From: Lachancea dasiensis
Taxonomy: Eukaryota > Ascomycota > Saccharomycetes > Saccharomycetales > Saccharomycetaceae
Direction: 5' to 3'
DNA: 64,000 nucleotides
NCBI GenBank assembly: GCA_900074725.1
Contig: LT598456.1
Location: 565,488-629,487, forward strand
A program made the translations under genes and the position numbers. Below, piece by piece: positions 29,883 to 39,541 of this stretch. Position 1 is the first letter of the stretch. Each line of letters starts with the position of its first letter. The notes under the pieces are model-generated. The model made no database searches. It saw only the letters and a list, made by a program, of their open reading frames with translations, and had not been told where the DNA came from.

Positions 29883-30794
29883 TTACTGTAGAAACTCGCC
29901 CTTGGTCAGTTTGAGCTCTAGGTTGTAGTCAACCTGAAATTCAGCATACAAAGTTTCGGGGTCAGCGGTATTGTAATATGTGTAGTAAGCTACGTCGTCA
30001 GGAATCAGCTTCTTCTCCAAGCCCATACGTGTGGCCATTTCCACCTGGAGTTGAACTTCGCAGGTTTTTTCGAGTAATGTGAATAGATAACCGGCTTCGT
30101 CAATGGTTTCTCCTACTGTCAAGAGACCGTGGTTCTGCAAGATAACAGCTTTGTTAGACCCCAAAGCAGCAGCCAGTCTCTTGCCTTCTTCCGCCTCGAA
30201 AACAATTCCACCGAAATCATCATACACCGAGTGATTCTTGTAGAAAATGCATGAATCCTGGTTGAGCATATCGAGTTCTTTGCCAAATGCGGCCCATGCC
30301 TTACCATAAGTAGAGTGTGTGTGGCAGGCTGCATTAACATCAGGACGGGCTTTGTGTAGCTCAGAGTGGATCTTAAAGCCTGCAGCGTTGATAGCAGCTT
30401 GGTTGCCGTCGCTTAGAAGGTTGCCCTCGGAGTCGACGTGAACCATGTCCGAGGCACAAATTTGACTGAAATGGAGTCCCAGAGGATTAATCCAAAACGT
30501 GTGTGGGTCTACTGGGTCCCTGACGGAAATATGACCCGCTTGGCCCTCCCCGTATCCTCTCCTACCAAAAATACGGAAAGCTCCGGCCATATGCTCCAAA
30601 GTGTGCTTACGTTCTTCCATCTTATCAGCAAATTTGGGTCTCAAAAGCTTGTATTCGCCGCCTCCGAAAGTGAGATTGCTAACACCCTGCTGTTCCATTG
30701 TGTAGCCTTTGTCGGTTGAAGGTTTGAGGACACCGTCCTCGGGGCCAGGTCCGCTGGCAACGGAAGCTGGAGTAGGTTCTGTAATGGTTGACAT
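29883..30794 (-). CDS. Class II aldolase/adducin-family protein, copy 3
   Basis: A 303-residue protein, gap-free against copy 2, with the same metal histidines H158, H160 and H222 and the same C-terminal block VDYNLELKL. Differences are concentrated in the first 35 residues and at scattered conservative positions, so both copies appear functional. The open frame extends 50 codons upstream to a TTG start; the first ATG at 30794 gives exactly the length of copy 2, which decides the start. Copies 2 and 3 lie in the same orientation on either side of the PYD3-like, aminotransferase and regulator genes. Substrate unknown. Confidence 0.9.
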   Translation of the reverse strand: MSTITEPTPASVASGPGPEDGVLKPSTDKGYTMEQQGVSNLTFGGGEYKLLRPKFADKMEERKHTLEHMAGAFRIFGRRGYGEGQAGHISVRDPVDPHTFWINPLGLHFSQICASDMVHVDSEGNLLSDGNQAAINAAGFKIHSELHKARPDVNAACHTHSTYGKAWAAFGKELDMLNQDSCIFYKNHSVYDDFGGIVFEAEEGKRLAAALGSNKAVILQNHGLLTVGETIDEAGYLFTLLEKTCEVQLQVEMATRMGLEKKLIPDDVAYYTYYNTADPETLYAEFQVDYNLELKLTKGEFLQ

Positions 30795-31638
30795 TTGAAA
30801 ATTTGATTTTGCCGGCGTGCGCTTGAGTGAAAGTTTATCCAGTTGACGTGCAGCACTTCGAATTTTGACGAAACGACGCTGCTTATGTACTGAACTCAGT
30901 GTTGGAATGGGATTGCAAGATGGTTCAACTAGTTCGGCGATCAATAGCGAGACTGAAAATCTTATCAGTTGATGGACCCGATTGGGAAAGTTAAAGTACT
31001 CATTCCTGGACTGAGTTTCCGTTTACAAAAGATAGCCGATAAGATCACGAGCAGCGCGTGGTGATAAAACTGGCCCGTGCCACACAGGCTGTGTTGGGCG
31101 AGGAAGGTGAAGGCGGAGTTGGAAGCGATGCTGATGGGCGGAATCGAACTAGGCAACCGGTGGTCAGAACACAGAAATGAAATGCCTAAATTGGCGATCG
31201 AGAGAATGCTCGCTAGCCAGATAAATAGAGGTCATCTGCAAGACTTAACGAGCAGTACGTGAGGCTACTGTTGGTTCCGGTGGCCGCTAGAATGCGGTAC
31301 CTTCCAGCCTCACGGAAAACCTGTGGTGGAACCAACCAGCAGTGGGCAGCGACACAGTCGTACATAGTTACTGTTGTGTCCGACGCATACAGAGCTACTG
31401 GAGGGCCCGGGTGCGGCACGCGCGGACGACCTTGCTCGTTGTGACGCCTGCTGCTTTTGTGCGCTCGGGTAAAAGACCTCTGCTCCACACCCCGGCCACC
31501 ACAACGCAGCCTCCCACGCCCTGCTCCAGCTCCCAAAGAAAAGTCCTTTATCGTGATTTTATATACGCCGCTATAAAAACAAAGAACAGATCGTCTATAC
31601 ATGTACACCCGTTGAATATCATAAAGCCCCCAGCGCAC
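30795..31638. promoter_or_regulatory. Promoter of aldolase copy 3 and NRG 3' region
   Basis: An 844-base spacer. GATA words occur at 30962-30966 (TTATC), 31038-31043 (GATAAG) and 31063-31067 (GATAA). The right part is GC-richer and holds several overlapping frames that look like chance. No gene is called. Confidence 0.5.
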
Positions 31639-32304
31639 TCAGCGGAGATGCGTCTTGTGATGCTGCACGCAATTGTCGTGTCTGCTGAAACGCTGTCCGC
31701 ACCCTTCGAACGGACAAACGTGGTTTTTCTCGCCCGTGTGGATGCGATTGTGGCGGGCCAGATGGCCGCTGGTGGTGAACCCTTTCTGGCACGTCTTGCA
31801 CACGTACTTGCGCCGGCGTTCTATGGAGCTGCGCACACGCTTGGGCTGCAGCTCGGCGGGGGTATGGGTGGAGGGCACGGCGCCGGCCGCGTAGAGCACG
31901 CTGTCACGTGGCTCGAGCGTGTAGTGGGCGGAAGCGGCCGACGGCGGAGTTAGCGCCGTGGGAAACGACGCCGCGGACGAGACGGAAGACACCGCCGTGC
32001 TGCTCCGCGAGCGCCGCAGCGCGTCGCCTGCGACGGCGCCGGCGACGGCGCCGTCCAGCGAGACCACGCTGCTGGCCCGGCTGCTGGGCCCGAACGACCA
32101 CCGGTCCAGCTGTCGTTTCAGGTCTATTTCGGCGTCTGCCATGCCGGCGCGATCCAGCTCAGGTGCTGGCAGCAGCACCTGCTTGCCCTGGGGCCCATTG
32201 TCCAGTGCTATACACCTGTGGAGCGGAGCGGGCAGCAGCGGAAGTGTGTGTAGTGCTTGCAACGGCCGGTTTTGCTGGTGGTCCAGACTATATAGCGTGG
32301 TCAT
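31639..32304 (-). CDS. NRG1: Nrg1/Nrg2-type C2H2 transcriptional repressor
   Basis: The 221-residue protein ends in two C2H2 zinc fingers (about 163-185 and 191-215): YVCKTCQKGFTTSGHLARH, HTGEKNHVCPFEGCGQRF and a final HHKTH pair. The linker and finger sequence nearly match S. cerevisiae Nrg1/Nrg2, which recruit Tup1-Ssn6 to repress glucose-repressed and stress genes. Lengths also match (Nrg2 220, Nrg1 231). The middle is Ala/Ser/Arg-rich. The open frame continues 79 codons upstream through translated TA-rich microsatellite sequence; the ATG at 32304 is therefore chosen. The neighbour HEM13 fits YDR043C (NRG1) synteny. As a pre-duplication gene it is co-orthologous to NRG1 and NRG2. Confidence 0.92.
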   Translation of the reverse strand: MTTLYSLDHQQNRPLQALHTLPLLPAPLHRCIALDNGPQGKQVLLPAPELDRAGMADAEIDLKRQLDRWSFGPSSRASSVVSLDGAVAGAVAGDALRRSRSSTAVSSVSSAASFPTALTPPSAASAHYTLEPRDSVLYAAGAVPSTHTPAELQPKRVRSSIERRRKYVCKTCQKGFTTSGHLARHNRIHTGEKNHVCPFEGCGQRFSRHDNCVQHHKTHLR

Positions 32305-32417
32305 TGTAGACAAGTGAAGTTGCGATGTGATAGCTGTATACTGGCTATACAGCAGCGAAGTTGCGATTCTCGGGTCACCGTCACCGTCGTGTGTCCCACA
32401 CACTCTTCGTCCTCTAC

Positions 32418-32485
32418 ATACATACATATACACATACACATATATATATACACATATATATATATACATATATTCACACACACGC
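32418..32485. repeat. TA/CA microsatellite upstream of NRG
   Basis: Alternating ta, ca and cata units run for about 68 bases, 115 to 180 bases upstream of the NRG start codon, in a position where TATA elements and length-variable promoter repeats are common. Confidence 0.85.
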
Positions 32486-33537
32486 ATTACTGTTACCTGT
32501 CCCATACCTATCGTGGTCGTTGCCCTGTCCACGCTTGTCATACTACCCTTGCTCGTGAGGCCCCGCTTCCGCTCCCGCCCGGGCCCTCTTCTTGGCCTTA
32601 TCGTGCAAGGTTTTTCGACATTTCGCCCAGTTTGCTGCAGGTATTTCTCTCGGCGAACGCCAAGCCTTCAGGGTCTCATGCGTGGGTGCCAAGAGACATT
32701 CAGAGAGGTTACACAAAAATGGCGCAAAATACACAAAAAAAACCCAAAAAACACAAAAAACACACAAAAAACCCAGATACTACAGAAAAATAGAGAGGAC
32801 GGCAGAATCGGAGGCGGCAGACAGGGAGAACCAGGACCTCCACCCTCTCGGTTGCTGGCCGTAAGGCTACGCGGCCATCGCGAGTCAAAAGCACACCAAA
32901 GGTGTTTCTCTCGCCCTGTTGGGCCATCTGCATGTGTATCGTCTGTATCTTATGTACCTATCATATGTATCTATCTATCGCCTTGTGGCGGTGGGTCTTG
33001 GCGAGACGGGGTGCGTGCTGTGTAGCTCAACCACAAGCGAAAGTCTCCAACGGCGCAAGCTGGAGCAGCAGCTGCCGTGCGGTGATCGGACACTGGTTTC
33101 AATACGAGGCCCTCGGCTATCGGCTGCTCGGATCCGCAGACAAATTGCCACGCACGCGTGGCACGGCTGGAGTGATATTAGTAATGTAAAGACGGACGTA
33201 AGCGGAACAGGGAAAAAGTTACCATTGTTGACAGGGCTGCGATCACGCGGGCGGGTCGTCCCTGCCAAGAAGTTTTTTGAACAGGGTGTGCGCAGACAGG
33301 AAGTTCCGAAAAAGGACTGACAATCAGGAGTCGGGTGGAGGAAATTCCGAGTTAGATTGTGTGCGGTGGCTTAGCAGGGCGAACGGGGCGAGCGCAGTCA
33401 GGTGGGGAGCCAGCGATCATTCACTGGTGGGTTTCCGCCGGTTTACGTTGTACGCAGAGCGACGGGAAAACAAACTGGCCGGTGCGACAGAAAACATGAA
33501 AAAGTGGGCACGTGATGGGCGGGCAACACCTTGGATA

Positions 33538-34112
33538 AGTACGGTAGTGTCATAAATTATCGAGTCATATAAGAGAGCTACCGTATACCATGGACGCCAC
33601 CACTGGTTGGTTGTGTGGCAGCTCCAGGGACTGCTGTTTCTTACTCGCTTGGGTAAGTCGTACCGTGGTGTCGTAAATTATCCAAGAGCTGCTGTTTCTT
33701 ACTCGCTTGGATAAGTCGTACCGTGGTGCCATAAATTATCGAGTCATATAAAATAGCTACCATATACCATGGACGCCACCACTGGTTGGTTGTGTGGCAG
33801 CTCCAAAGACTGCTGTTTCTTACTCGCTTGGATAAGTCGTACCGTGGTGCCATAAATTATCCAAGAACTGCTGTTTCTTACTCGCTTGGATAAGTCGTAC
33901 CGTGGTGCCATAAATTATCCAAGAACTGCTGTTTCTTACTCGCTTGGATAAGTCGTACCGTGGTGCCATAAATTATCCTAGAACTGCTGTTTCTTACTCG
34001 CTTGGATAAGTCGTACCGTGGTGCCATAAATTATCCAAGAACTGCTGTTTCTTACTCGCTTGGATAAGTCGTACCGTGGTGTCATAAATTATCGAGTCAT
34101 ATAAGATAGCTA
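33538..34112. repeat. Minisatellite with 58-bp units
   Basis: The core word accgtggtg recurs at 33662, 33720, 33841, 33899, 33957, 34015 and 34073, a 58-base period broken once by a 63-base longer variant. The longer variant, with gagtcatataa followed by a second block ending in the cagctcca word, occurs at about 33561-33628 and 33742-33808, and its first part recurs at 34094. Most units contain cttggataa and ttatccaag, which are reverse complements and could form a hairpin. Central units are nearly identical, implying recent expansion or homogenisation. The array ends about 65 bases from the stop codon of the ferritin-like gene. Confidence 0.9.
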
Positions 34113-34178
34113 CCGTATAGCTGCCAGAGCAGTGGCCTACATACATTTTGCGCGCCGGTCTTCCGCCGACGGTCATTT

Positions 34179-35099
34179 TTAGACGACCGATAGATCGAAA
34201 GTCGGACTGGAAGCGGTAACTTCCAGAATGGCAGGCCCGAATAGTATCGACGAGTCGGTCAGGTTCCCAGAATTGTCGGATGTCACAAAGGCGTACGACT
34301 GTCCAGAAACCTTGCCTGGAACCTCGGCAGAAAGCATACCGTCGGCGATAGAGCCCTCGACGGGAAGCACGTTTAGACCACTCACAAATGTAACGAAAAT
34401 TGGCGACTGAGGCAGTTCGCCGTCCACCGAAAACGTCACAGACGTGTTAGCGGCCACAGGCATGCCCTGTGTGACAGTGAGCCCCGGGTACGCCTTGACT
34501 GGCAAAGCTGTGTTGGAGCTGGGACAGGAGCTGATAAATTGCGAGGCGATCGAATACACTGCGTTCACGCCCATGGGGGTGGCAAATGGATTGGCCATGG
34601 GCACCGCTCCGCTAGCCCCGCGGGCTGCCGATTGGTGGAGGGCCTCAGTGGCCAGGATGGAGGCAGCAGCTGTTAAATATGCTTTCGACGACACATAGGG
34701 TGCGGCCCCCAAATACGCTGACACCCCGACACCTTCGATAGTCGCTGCAAGCGCTACAAACTCTTTAGGGCCTGTCATTGGGAAGTTGTACGAGCAAGCA
34801 GCAACCGGCGACGCGCCAGCCGCCTTGAGGCCACTCTCCAGAAAAAGGACGTGGCCCTCCTCGTCATGAGCAATGTATTTCAATTGCGAGTAGAAGTCCT
34901 CGGTGAAATTAGCTTGTACAAATTCGTCTACCGACCAGGTCGAAAGCGCTTGTTTGTAGAAGGCGTTTTCTAGATGCTCCAAAGTTAAAGCGAACTGTAA
35001 AATATCTGGGTCGCCTAGCGATGCTCTCTTTTGTAGAGCCACTGGCACAGCCAGTGCTGAAACGGCAAAGTAAACCGAGAAGGCAAGTGTTAGTCTCAT
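34179..35099 (-). CDS. Secreted ferritin-like (Rds1-type) protein
   Basis: The 306-residue protein begins with a signal peptide (about 1-19, hydrophobic LTLAFSVYFAVSALA) followed by a dibasic KR at 24-25, a possible Kex2 site. A ferritin-like four-helix domain fills about 30-190, with E41, the EHLENAFY helix and the HDEEGHVLFLESGL helix carrying the acidic/histidine residues typical of the family. A beta-rich C-terminal portion of about 110 residues follows, with a few N-glycosylation sequons (for example NTS and NLT). It resembles fungal stress-response Rds1-like proteins; S. cerevisiae has no counterpart that I know. The open frame extends six codons further to a GTG; the ATG at 35099 starts the signal peptide. 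Metal oxidase activity is not demonstrated. Confidence 0.82.
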   Translation of the reverse strand: MRLTLAFSVYFAVSALAVPVALQKRASLGDPDILQFALTLEHLENAFYKQALSTWSVDEFVQANFTEDFYSQLKYIAHDEEGHVLFLESGLKAAGASPVAACSYNFPMTGPKEFVALAATIEGVGVSAYLGAAPYVSSKAYLTAAASILATEALHQSAARGASGAVPMANPFATPMGVNAVYSIASQFISSCPSSNTALPVKAYPGLTVTQGMPVAANTSVTFSVDGELPQSPIFVTFVSGLNVLPVEGSIADGMLSAEVPGKVSGQSYAFVTSDNSGNLTDSSILFGPAILEVTASSPTFDLSVV

Positions 35100-37828
35100 G
35101 AGAAGTTGAAACGACACAGAAATATGGGAAAGAAATGTACTGTCTACGAATGCGCTGACTGACTTTCTGGCGGGATCTAGGTGTGTTTCTTATATACCAC
35201 GTTCCATCTGTGACAGCCTGGCTAATGGGGATACTCCATCTCTCATGACCGAATATCAGCACTTTCCATCCGGTCGCCCTGGGGGTACTATTTCGAGGAA
35301 CATGTACGACTCTAAAGATCTAACTGTCCCCAAGGTGTGTGAGCCTGTGCCGTGTTTTAGTAATGCCGCCAACGCATAACGATGCTGTCATCGGGTGTTA
35401 CCAAAGATCTACAATACGTCAACAAATTCCGTTCCACCAGTTTCGCCGTGCGCAAGCAGTGTGACGTGAACATGATCTTAAGCATCACCCCGATAGTTCG
35501 AGGGACCAGTATCTATTTGCGACCGACATTGGAGAGGCATTGTAGGGCTTGCCATGATTTCACCTTCAATAATTTATTAATCCCAATGTCAGCTGCTGTA
35601 ATCACGGTTGCATTGAGTCGGTCCTCTCAAAAGTGTGTAGGTGCTATAGTTCGGCATAGCAACAAGTGCCCAGTAGGTAAAGAACACGGACCCCCGGGGC
35701 GCTGGATTAGTCGAACTAAGCACCAAAGCGTAGGCTTTGACAGCAAGTTTTGAGGTGACGACACCACCGGCTGAGCACTTTTATGTTGAGAACTGGTCTA
35801 TCACGGACGAGAGATGGGCATCGGGTAGGACAATGGGTGGGATTCAATGTGAAGCTAGCTTATATTTTGAACGACAAGACCTAAGACGGTATCTATCAAC
35901 CAGTAGACTGTTTCGAAAGTTGAGAAAACAATTTTCAAAGACTGAAGTGACAGCTGCTGGGAATTGGAAAGCCCTGTGGCACGATAATTAATGTAAAAGT
36001 ACGTACTCGGGTAGAATAGATAAGAAAACTGTGCGGATTTCAGTAGCAACAAGTCAGGATCGTAAAAAGAAGCACATCCAACAATGAAGTTCAGCCGTGG
36101 CCCAACTTATTTCTGTACTTCAATTGGCTCGAGTCAGGGCGTACTCCGTGGCCTTCAATTTGAATTTACTGCCCTATTTGTGCAGGTGAGAGGATAAAAT
36201 GCGTAATTGTGGGACAAGAGTAAGATAGGAACGTCTAAGACAACTCGTTCAGTATTGAAAGGTGCTTGGAGCTCTAAATTCTATTCAATTCTTGGACTTG
36301 AATTTCCATTCACCGTGGTGCTCTTATTCCACATAGCCGGCACCTCCCAGACAACAGTTGCCTTGAACTGGAAAGATTATATCATGGCCAGGGTGACATC
36401 ATGGCCCCCCTTCCGGCTTGGATACTCGATTGTTTGTCTTTGTGAATAATTTCTCCAACTGACTACTTGTCCTTAGAAACCAAATTCTACGAGACGCAAT
36501 TATTCCATACTATCTTTCTGAGGCTTAGCTCCTCTTCACCACATCAAAACTATCACAAACTCTAGACAGTTCCATACCCCTTGAAATAACCTAGCATCCA
36601 AACCAGATGCTGAACGGCTACTTCTTAGGGATCACAGTAGCTCAGTTCTCTTCTTGAATTCTTCCTTCGTAGGTTTGTTCAAGGTATGCATCAGCTGGAC
36701 ACTCCAGTCAGAACTTTACTTTACTCTGCTCCGATCAAGACTAAAATAGGGCGCCGAGGCTCTTCCATACCATCAATACGATGTTCAAGTGCGGCATATA
36801 ATACAAATAAGTTTGTGGATCATACCTCTATTCTAATGTGAGCCAACTTCCTTCGTGTACATAAGCAGGCTCTGACATGCCACGCTTCTCGCCTTTTTTT
36901 TTAGGGCGTCCTTCTTGATGTTGTTCAATCCAATTAAAACCAAGACATTGATCTCTAAAATGCCTTTCTTCTTGGTTCTTGGAACTCTGCACTGGTAGTA
37001 ATAGACCTGCACTAGTTGCATGGGTTGCTTGGCAGTGTGGTGATGTGCATGTATAACACATGTAAGTCAGAAGACTTTACCAGAGCTACCAAGAGATGCT
37101 CTGCGAAAGAAATTCTTTGGTTGATGGAATGCTATGCGTCGCCGCTTAAACCTCTGAGATGTTCTATACTGACAGTGTTTTCATTTCCAATGTCAAGTAT
37201 GAACGTCTTAGAGTCTCTACTGCGTCGTTTTCCACCTGTCACATTTCGTTAGTGCCACAAATGTAGAGAGTGATCTACGAGGAAGACACTTACCACCTAA
37301 ACTTCCGGGCTCACCAGTCGCTATGAATCTCAAAAGTACCAAGTACTTCGTCCTGTGGCTGCCTCTTATTCCTGGAAGTCTGTTCTAAATTGATGCAGTT
37401 TCGAGCTTTGGCTGGCCGTGATGTCCCCAGACCTCCACTTGCCTCGCAAGTTGTAGTAAATCAAGTAATCACTACATCCAGATGGCCGAATCTGATTGAT
37501 CTCCACTAGGGAGGGAAGAAACCACTTCCTTGCGTGAAGCTGAGCTCCCCACTTGGCGAAACTTTTGACACTTCGTACGGCCTATCATCGTCTCTCTACG
37601 CCACTTTGAAGTCTCTAACCCGTCATCTTCAACATCTCGCCATTTCCAGTCGCATCTCGCCATACCTCTGGCATAGTGAACTTGTCTTATAGAGCTCGTT
37701 TACCTCTTTCGCATGACAACTTAATTTTGGCACTTTTATTCTACAACGCATATACGAGAAAAGTCATCTCTCGTTCAACTAACTTCACTCATATCTGTAT
37801 ATAAATCAGTCCTAACCCATCACACAAG
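35100..37828. other. Gene-poor 2.7-kb region
   Basis: Between the ferritin-like gene and HEM13 there is no frame with recognisable homology. The longest (35382-35753, 123 codons, plus strand) is not conserved in any way I can see. In S. cerevisiae HEM13 and NRG1 are adjacent, so the extra sequence is either insertion or decayed gene matter. Both flanking promoters lie here, including a TATATAAA box at 37798-37805. Confidence 0.45.
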
Positions 37829-38869
37829 ATGTCTAGTTCTGATTCTAATGTCCCTAAGTCCTCCGTAGATCATTCTACTGCCAAGATGCCCGCTCCTCAA
37901 GATCCTACCAACATGCCTATCCGTGAACAGATGAAGCAATTGATTCATCGTAAACAAGCAGAGATCACGAAGGGTCTGGAAACGCTTGACACCGTAACAT
38001 TCAATCCAGACTCCTGGACTCGCGGTAATGATGGGGGCGGTGGTACTTCAATGGTCCTGCAAAACGGTAGCACATTCGAAAAGGCTGGCGTAAACGTCTC
38101 TGTCGTCTACGGCCAGCTCTCGCCACAGGCTATTTCCGCCATGAAGCACGATCACAAAAACCTGAAGTTGCCTGTCGATGCCAAAAGTGGTCTTCCCCAC
38201 ACCGAGGGTGTCAAGTTTTTTGCCTGTGGTTTGAGTATGGTTGTCCATCCTTCCAACCCTCATGCTCCGACCACACACTTGAACTATCGTTATTTTGAGA
38301 CCTGGAACCCCGATGGAACCCCTCAAACGTGGTGGTTTGGCGGTGGTGCTGACCTCACTCCAGCTTATCTATACGAAGAAGACGCACGCCTTTTTCATGG
38401 AGAACACAAAAAAGCTTTGGACAAACACGATGTGACGCTATATCCTCGCTATAAAAAATGGTGTGATGAATACTTTTACATCAAGCACAGAGACGAAACT
38501 CGTGGTGTTGGTGGTATTTTCTTCGATGACATGGATGACCGCAATCCACAGGAAATTTTGGCCATTGTCGAAGATTGTTTTGACGCACTTCTACCTGCCT
38601 ATCTCCCAATCATCGCGCGCAGGAAGGACATGCCTTTTTCTGAAGAGGAAAAACAATGGCAGTTGATTCGCCGTGGTCGTTATGTGGAATTCAACCTAGT
38701 GCTAGATAGAGGAACTCAATTTGGACTGAGAACACCAGGTTCGCGCACCGAGTCCATTCTCATGAGTTTACCCGTCACGGCATGCTGGTATTACGATCAC
38801 CATCCAGAGCCCGGCTCTCGTGAGGATAAGCTGCTGCAGATTCTAAAAAAGCCAGAAGAATGGGCGTGA
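37829..38869 (+). CDS. HEM13: Coproporphyrinogen III oxidase
   Basis: This is the oxygen-dependent coproporphyrinogen III oxidase of heme synthesis, cytosolic in yeast. The family block [11 protein letters not shown]-like ([17 protein letters not shown]), [25 protein letters not shown] and [19 protein letters not shown] are all intact. The first ATG (37829) gives 346 residues. The ATG at 37886 (codon 20) begins MPAPQDP, exactly how the 328-residue S. cerevisiae enzyme begins, and a TATATAAA box ends only 23 bases before 37829, so 37886 is the likelier start and the first may lie upstream of transcription. In S. cerevisiae the gene is repressed by oxygen and heme through Rox1. Neighbours NRG1 and RPC11 match YDR043C-YDR045C. 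Confidence 0.95.
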   Translation: MSSSDSNVPKSSVDHSTAKMPAPQDPTNMPIREQMKQLIHRKQAEITKGLETLDTVTFNPDSWTRGNDGGGGTSMVLQNGSTFEKAGVNVSVVYGQLSPQAISAMKHDHKNLKLPVDAKSGLPHTEGVKFFACGLSMVVHPSNPHAPTTHLNYRYFETWNPDGTPQTWWFGGGADLTPAYLYEEDARLFHGEHKKALDKHDVTLYPRYKKWCDEYFYIKHRDETRGVGGIFFDDMDDRNPQEILAIVEDCFDALLPAYLPIIARRKDMPFSEEEKQWQLIRRGRYVEFNLVLDRGTQFGLRTPGSRTESILMSLPVTACWYYDHHPEPGSREDKLLQILKKPEEWA

Positions 38870-39208
38870 TGTCGCGATAAAAGCATTATGCAAATGCAAA
38901 GCTTAACGTTTATAAAACTATTTATACAACTAATGAACCCTGTAAGATAAAGCTCACTTGAGGGTCTCTGGCAAGGCAAGTCTGTCAACAATGCATGCAC
39001 AAGCATAGCGAAGACTCACCTCCTCGTAGCTCTCCGAATATCTGATGTAATAATCAAGATAAGCAGTGGGAGGCATCATACTCGAATTGATCATCAAAAT
39101 GCTCATCACATTGACGCTTGATGAACTAGATGCATCAGTGACTATCTTTTGAGGCCAATTATGACAGAAATGGCCTGAGGTATCCGCAGCCAAAGCCCCA
39201 GCCCACAT
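38870..39208. other. HEM13/RPC11 convergent spacer
   Basis: A 339-base spacer. An 84-codon minus-strand frame at 38954-39208 abuts RPC11 but has no recognisable homology. I treat it as non-coding. Confidence 0.4.
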
Positions 39209-39541
39209 CTAATTCTCTCTCCACCGGTTCCCACAGTTCACGCACTTGTAAAAGGTAGTCATAGGCTCATCTGCAGAACGAATCTGTAGCTGGAAGAAGT
39301 AAGCTCTTTCGCCTGCACATTGGTCATAGTTCGGACACTGTACTGCAGTTTGATCCACATTATCCCAACCACCGCCAATAACATCATCGACATCTTTCCT
39401 TGGAAACGTTTTCCGGTCATACACCTCTAGACCTTCAATGGGAAACACGTATGGACAAGCTCCACACTTCAACGCATAAGCTCCGCCATCGGTTTGTGAA
39501 ACCAATAGCATATTATGACAATGGGGGCAGAAAGATAGCAT
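39209..39541 (-). CDS. RPC11: RNA polymerase III subunit C11
   Basis: A 110-residue protein with two zinc ribbons: an N-terminal Rpb9-like one (CPHC near 5-8 and CGAC near 29-32) and a C-terminal TFIIS-like one (CPNYDQC replaced partly, then FFQLQIRSADEPMTTFYKC and CVNCGNRW). The RSADEPMT loop carries the acidic pair used for RNA cleavage by Pol III. Its length equals that of S. cerevisiae Rpc11. The open frame runs 26 codons further upstream, but MLSFCPHC at 39541 aligns with the known start. It is required for Pol III proofreading, termination and reinitiation in the nucleus. Confidence 0.95.
   Translation of the reverse strand: MLSFCPHCHNMLLVSQTDGGAYALKCGACPYVFPIEGLEVYDRKTFPRKDVDDVIGGGWDNVDQTAVQCPNYDQCAGERAYFFQLQIRSADEPMTTFYKCVNCGNRWREN

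Larger units (their letters stand above)
32305..34178. promoter_or_regulatory. Long upstream region of NRG with simple repeats and minisatellite
   Basis: A 1.9-kb intergenic region. It contains a TA/CA microsatellite (about 32418-32485), an A-rich tract of AAAAAAC-type units (about 32731-32790), a TATC/TATG-rich stretch near 32935-32985, and the 58-bp minisatellite from 33538. Several overlapping open frames exist, but their translations are repeat-derived or featureless. Confidence 0.5.

Noticed and set aside
31213-31638. Overlapping long frames between aldolase 3 and NRG
   Set aside because: They overlap on both strands in GC-richer DNA, contain no domain, and conflict with each other; typical chance frames.
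32305-32541. N-terminal extension of the NRG frame by 79 codons
   Set aside because: The extension is translated TA/CA microsatellite (runs of Tyr, Ile, Val) with no family match; starting at 32304 gives the expected length.
36830-37663. Possible transposon or retroelement remnant
   Set aside because: Only short Lys/Arg-rich translations are present, with no recognisable protein motif or terminal repeats; the evidence is too weak to call an element.
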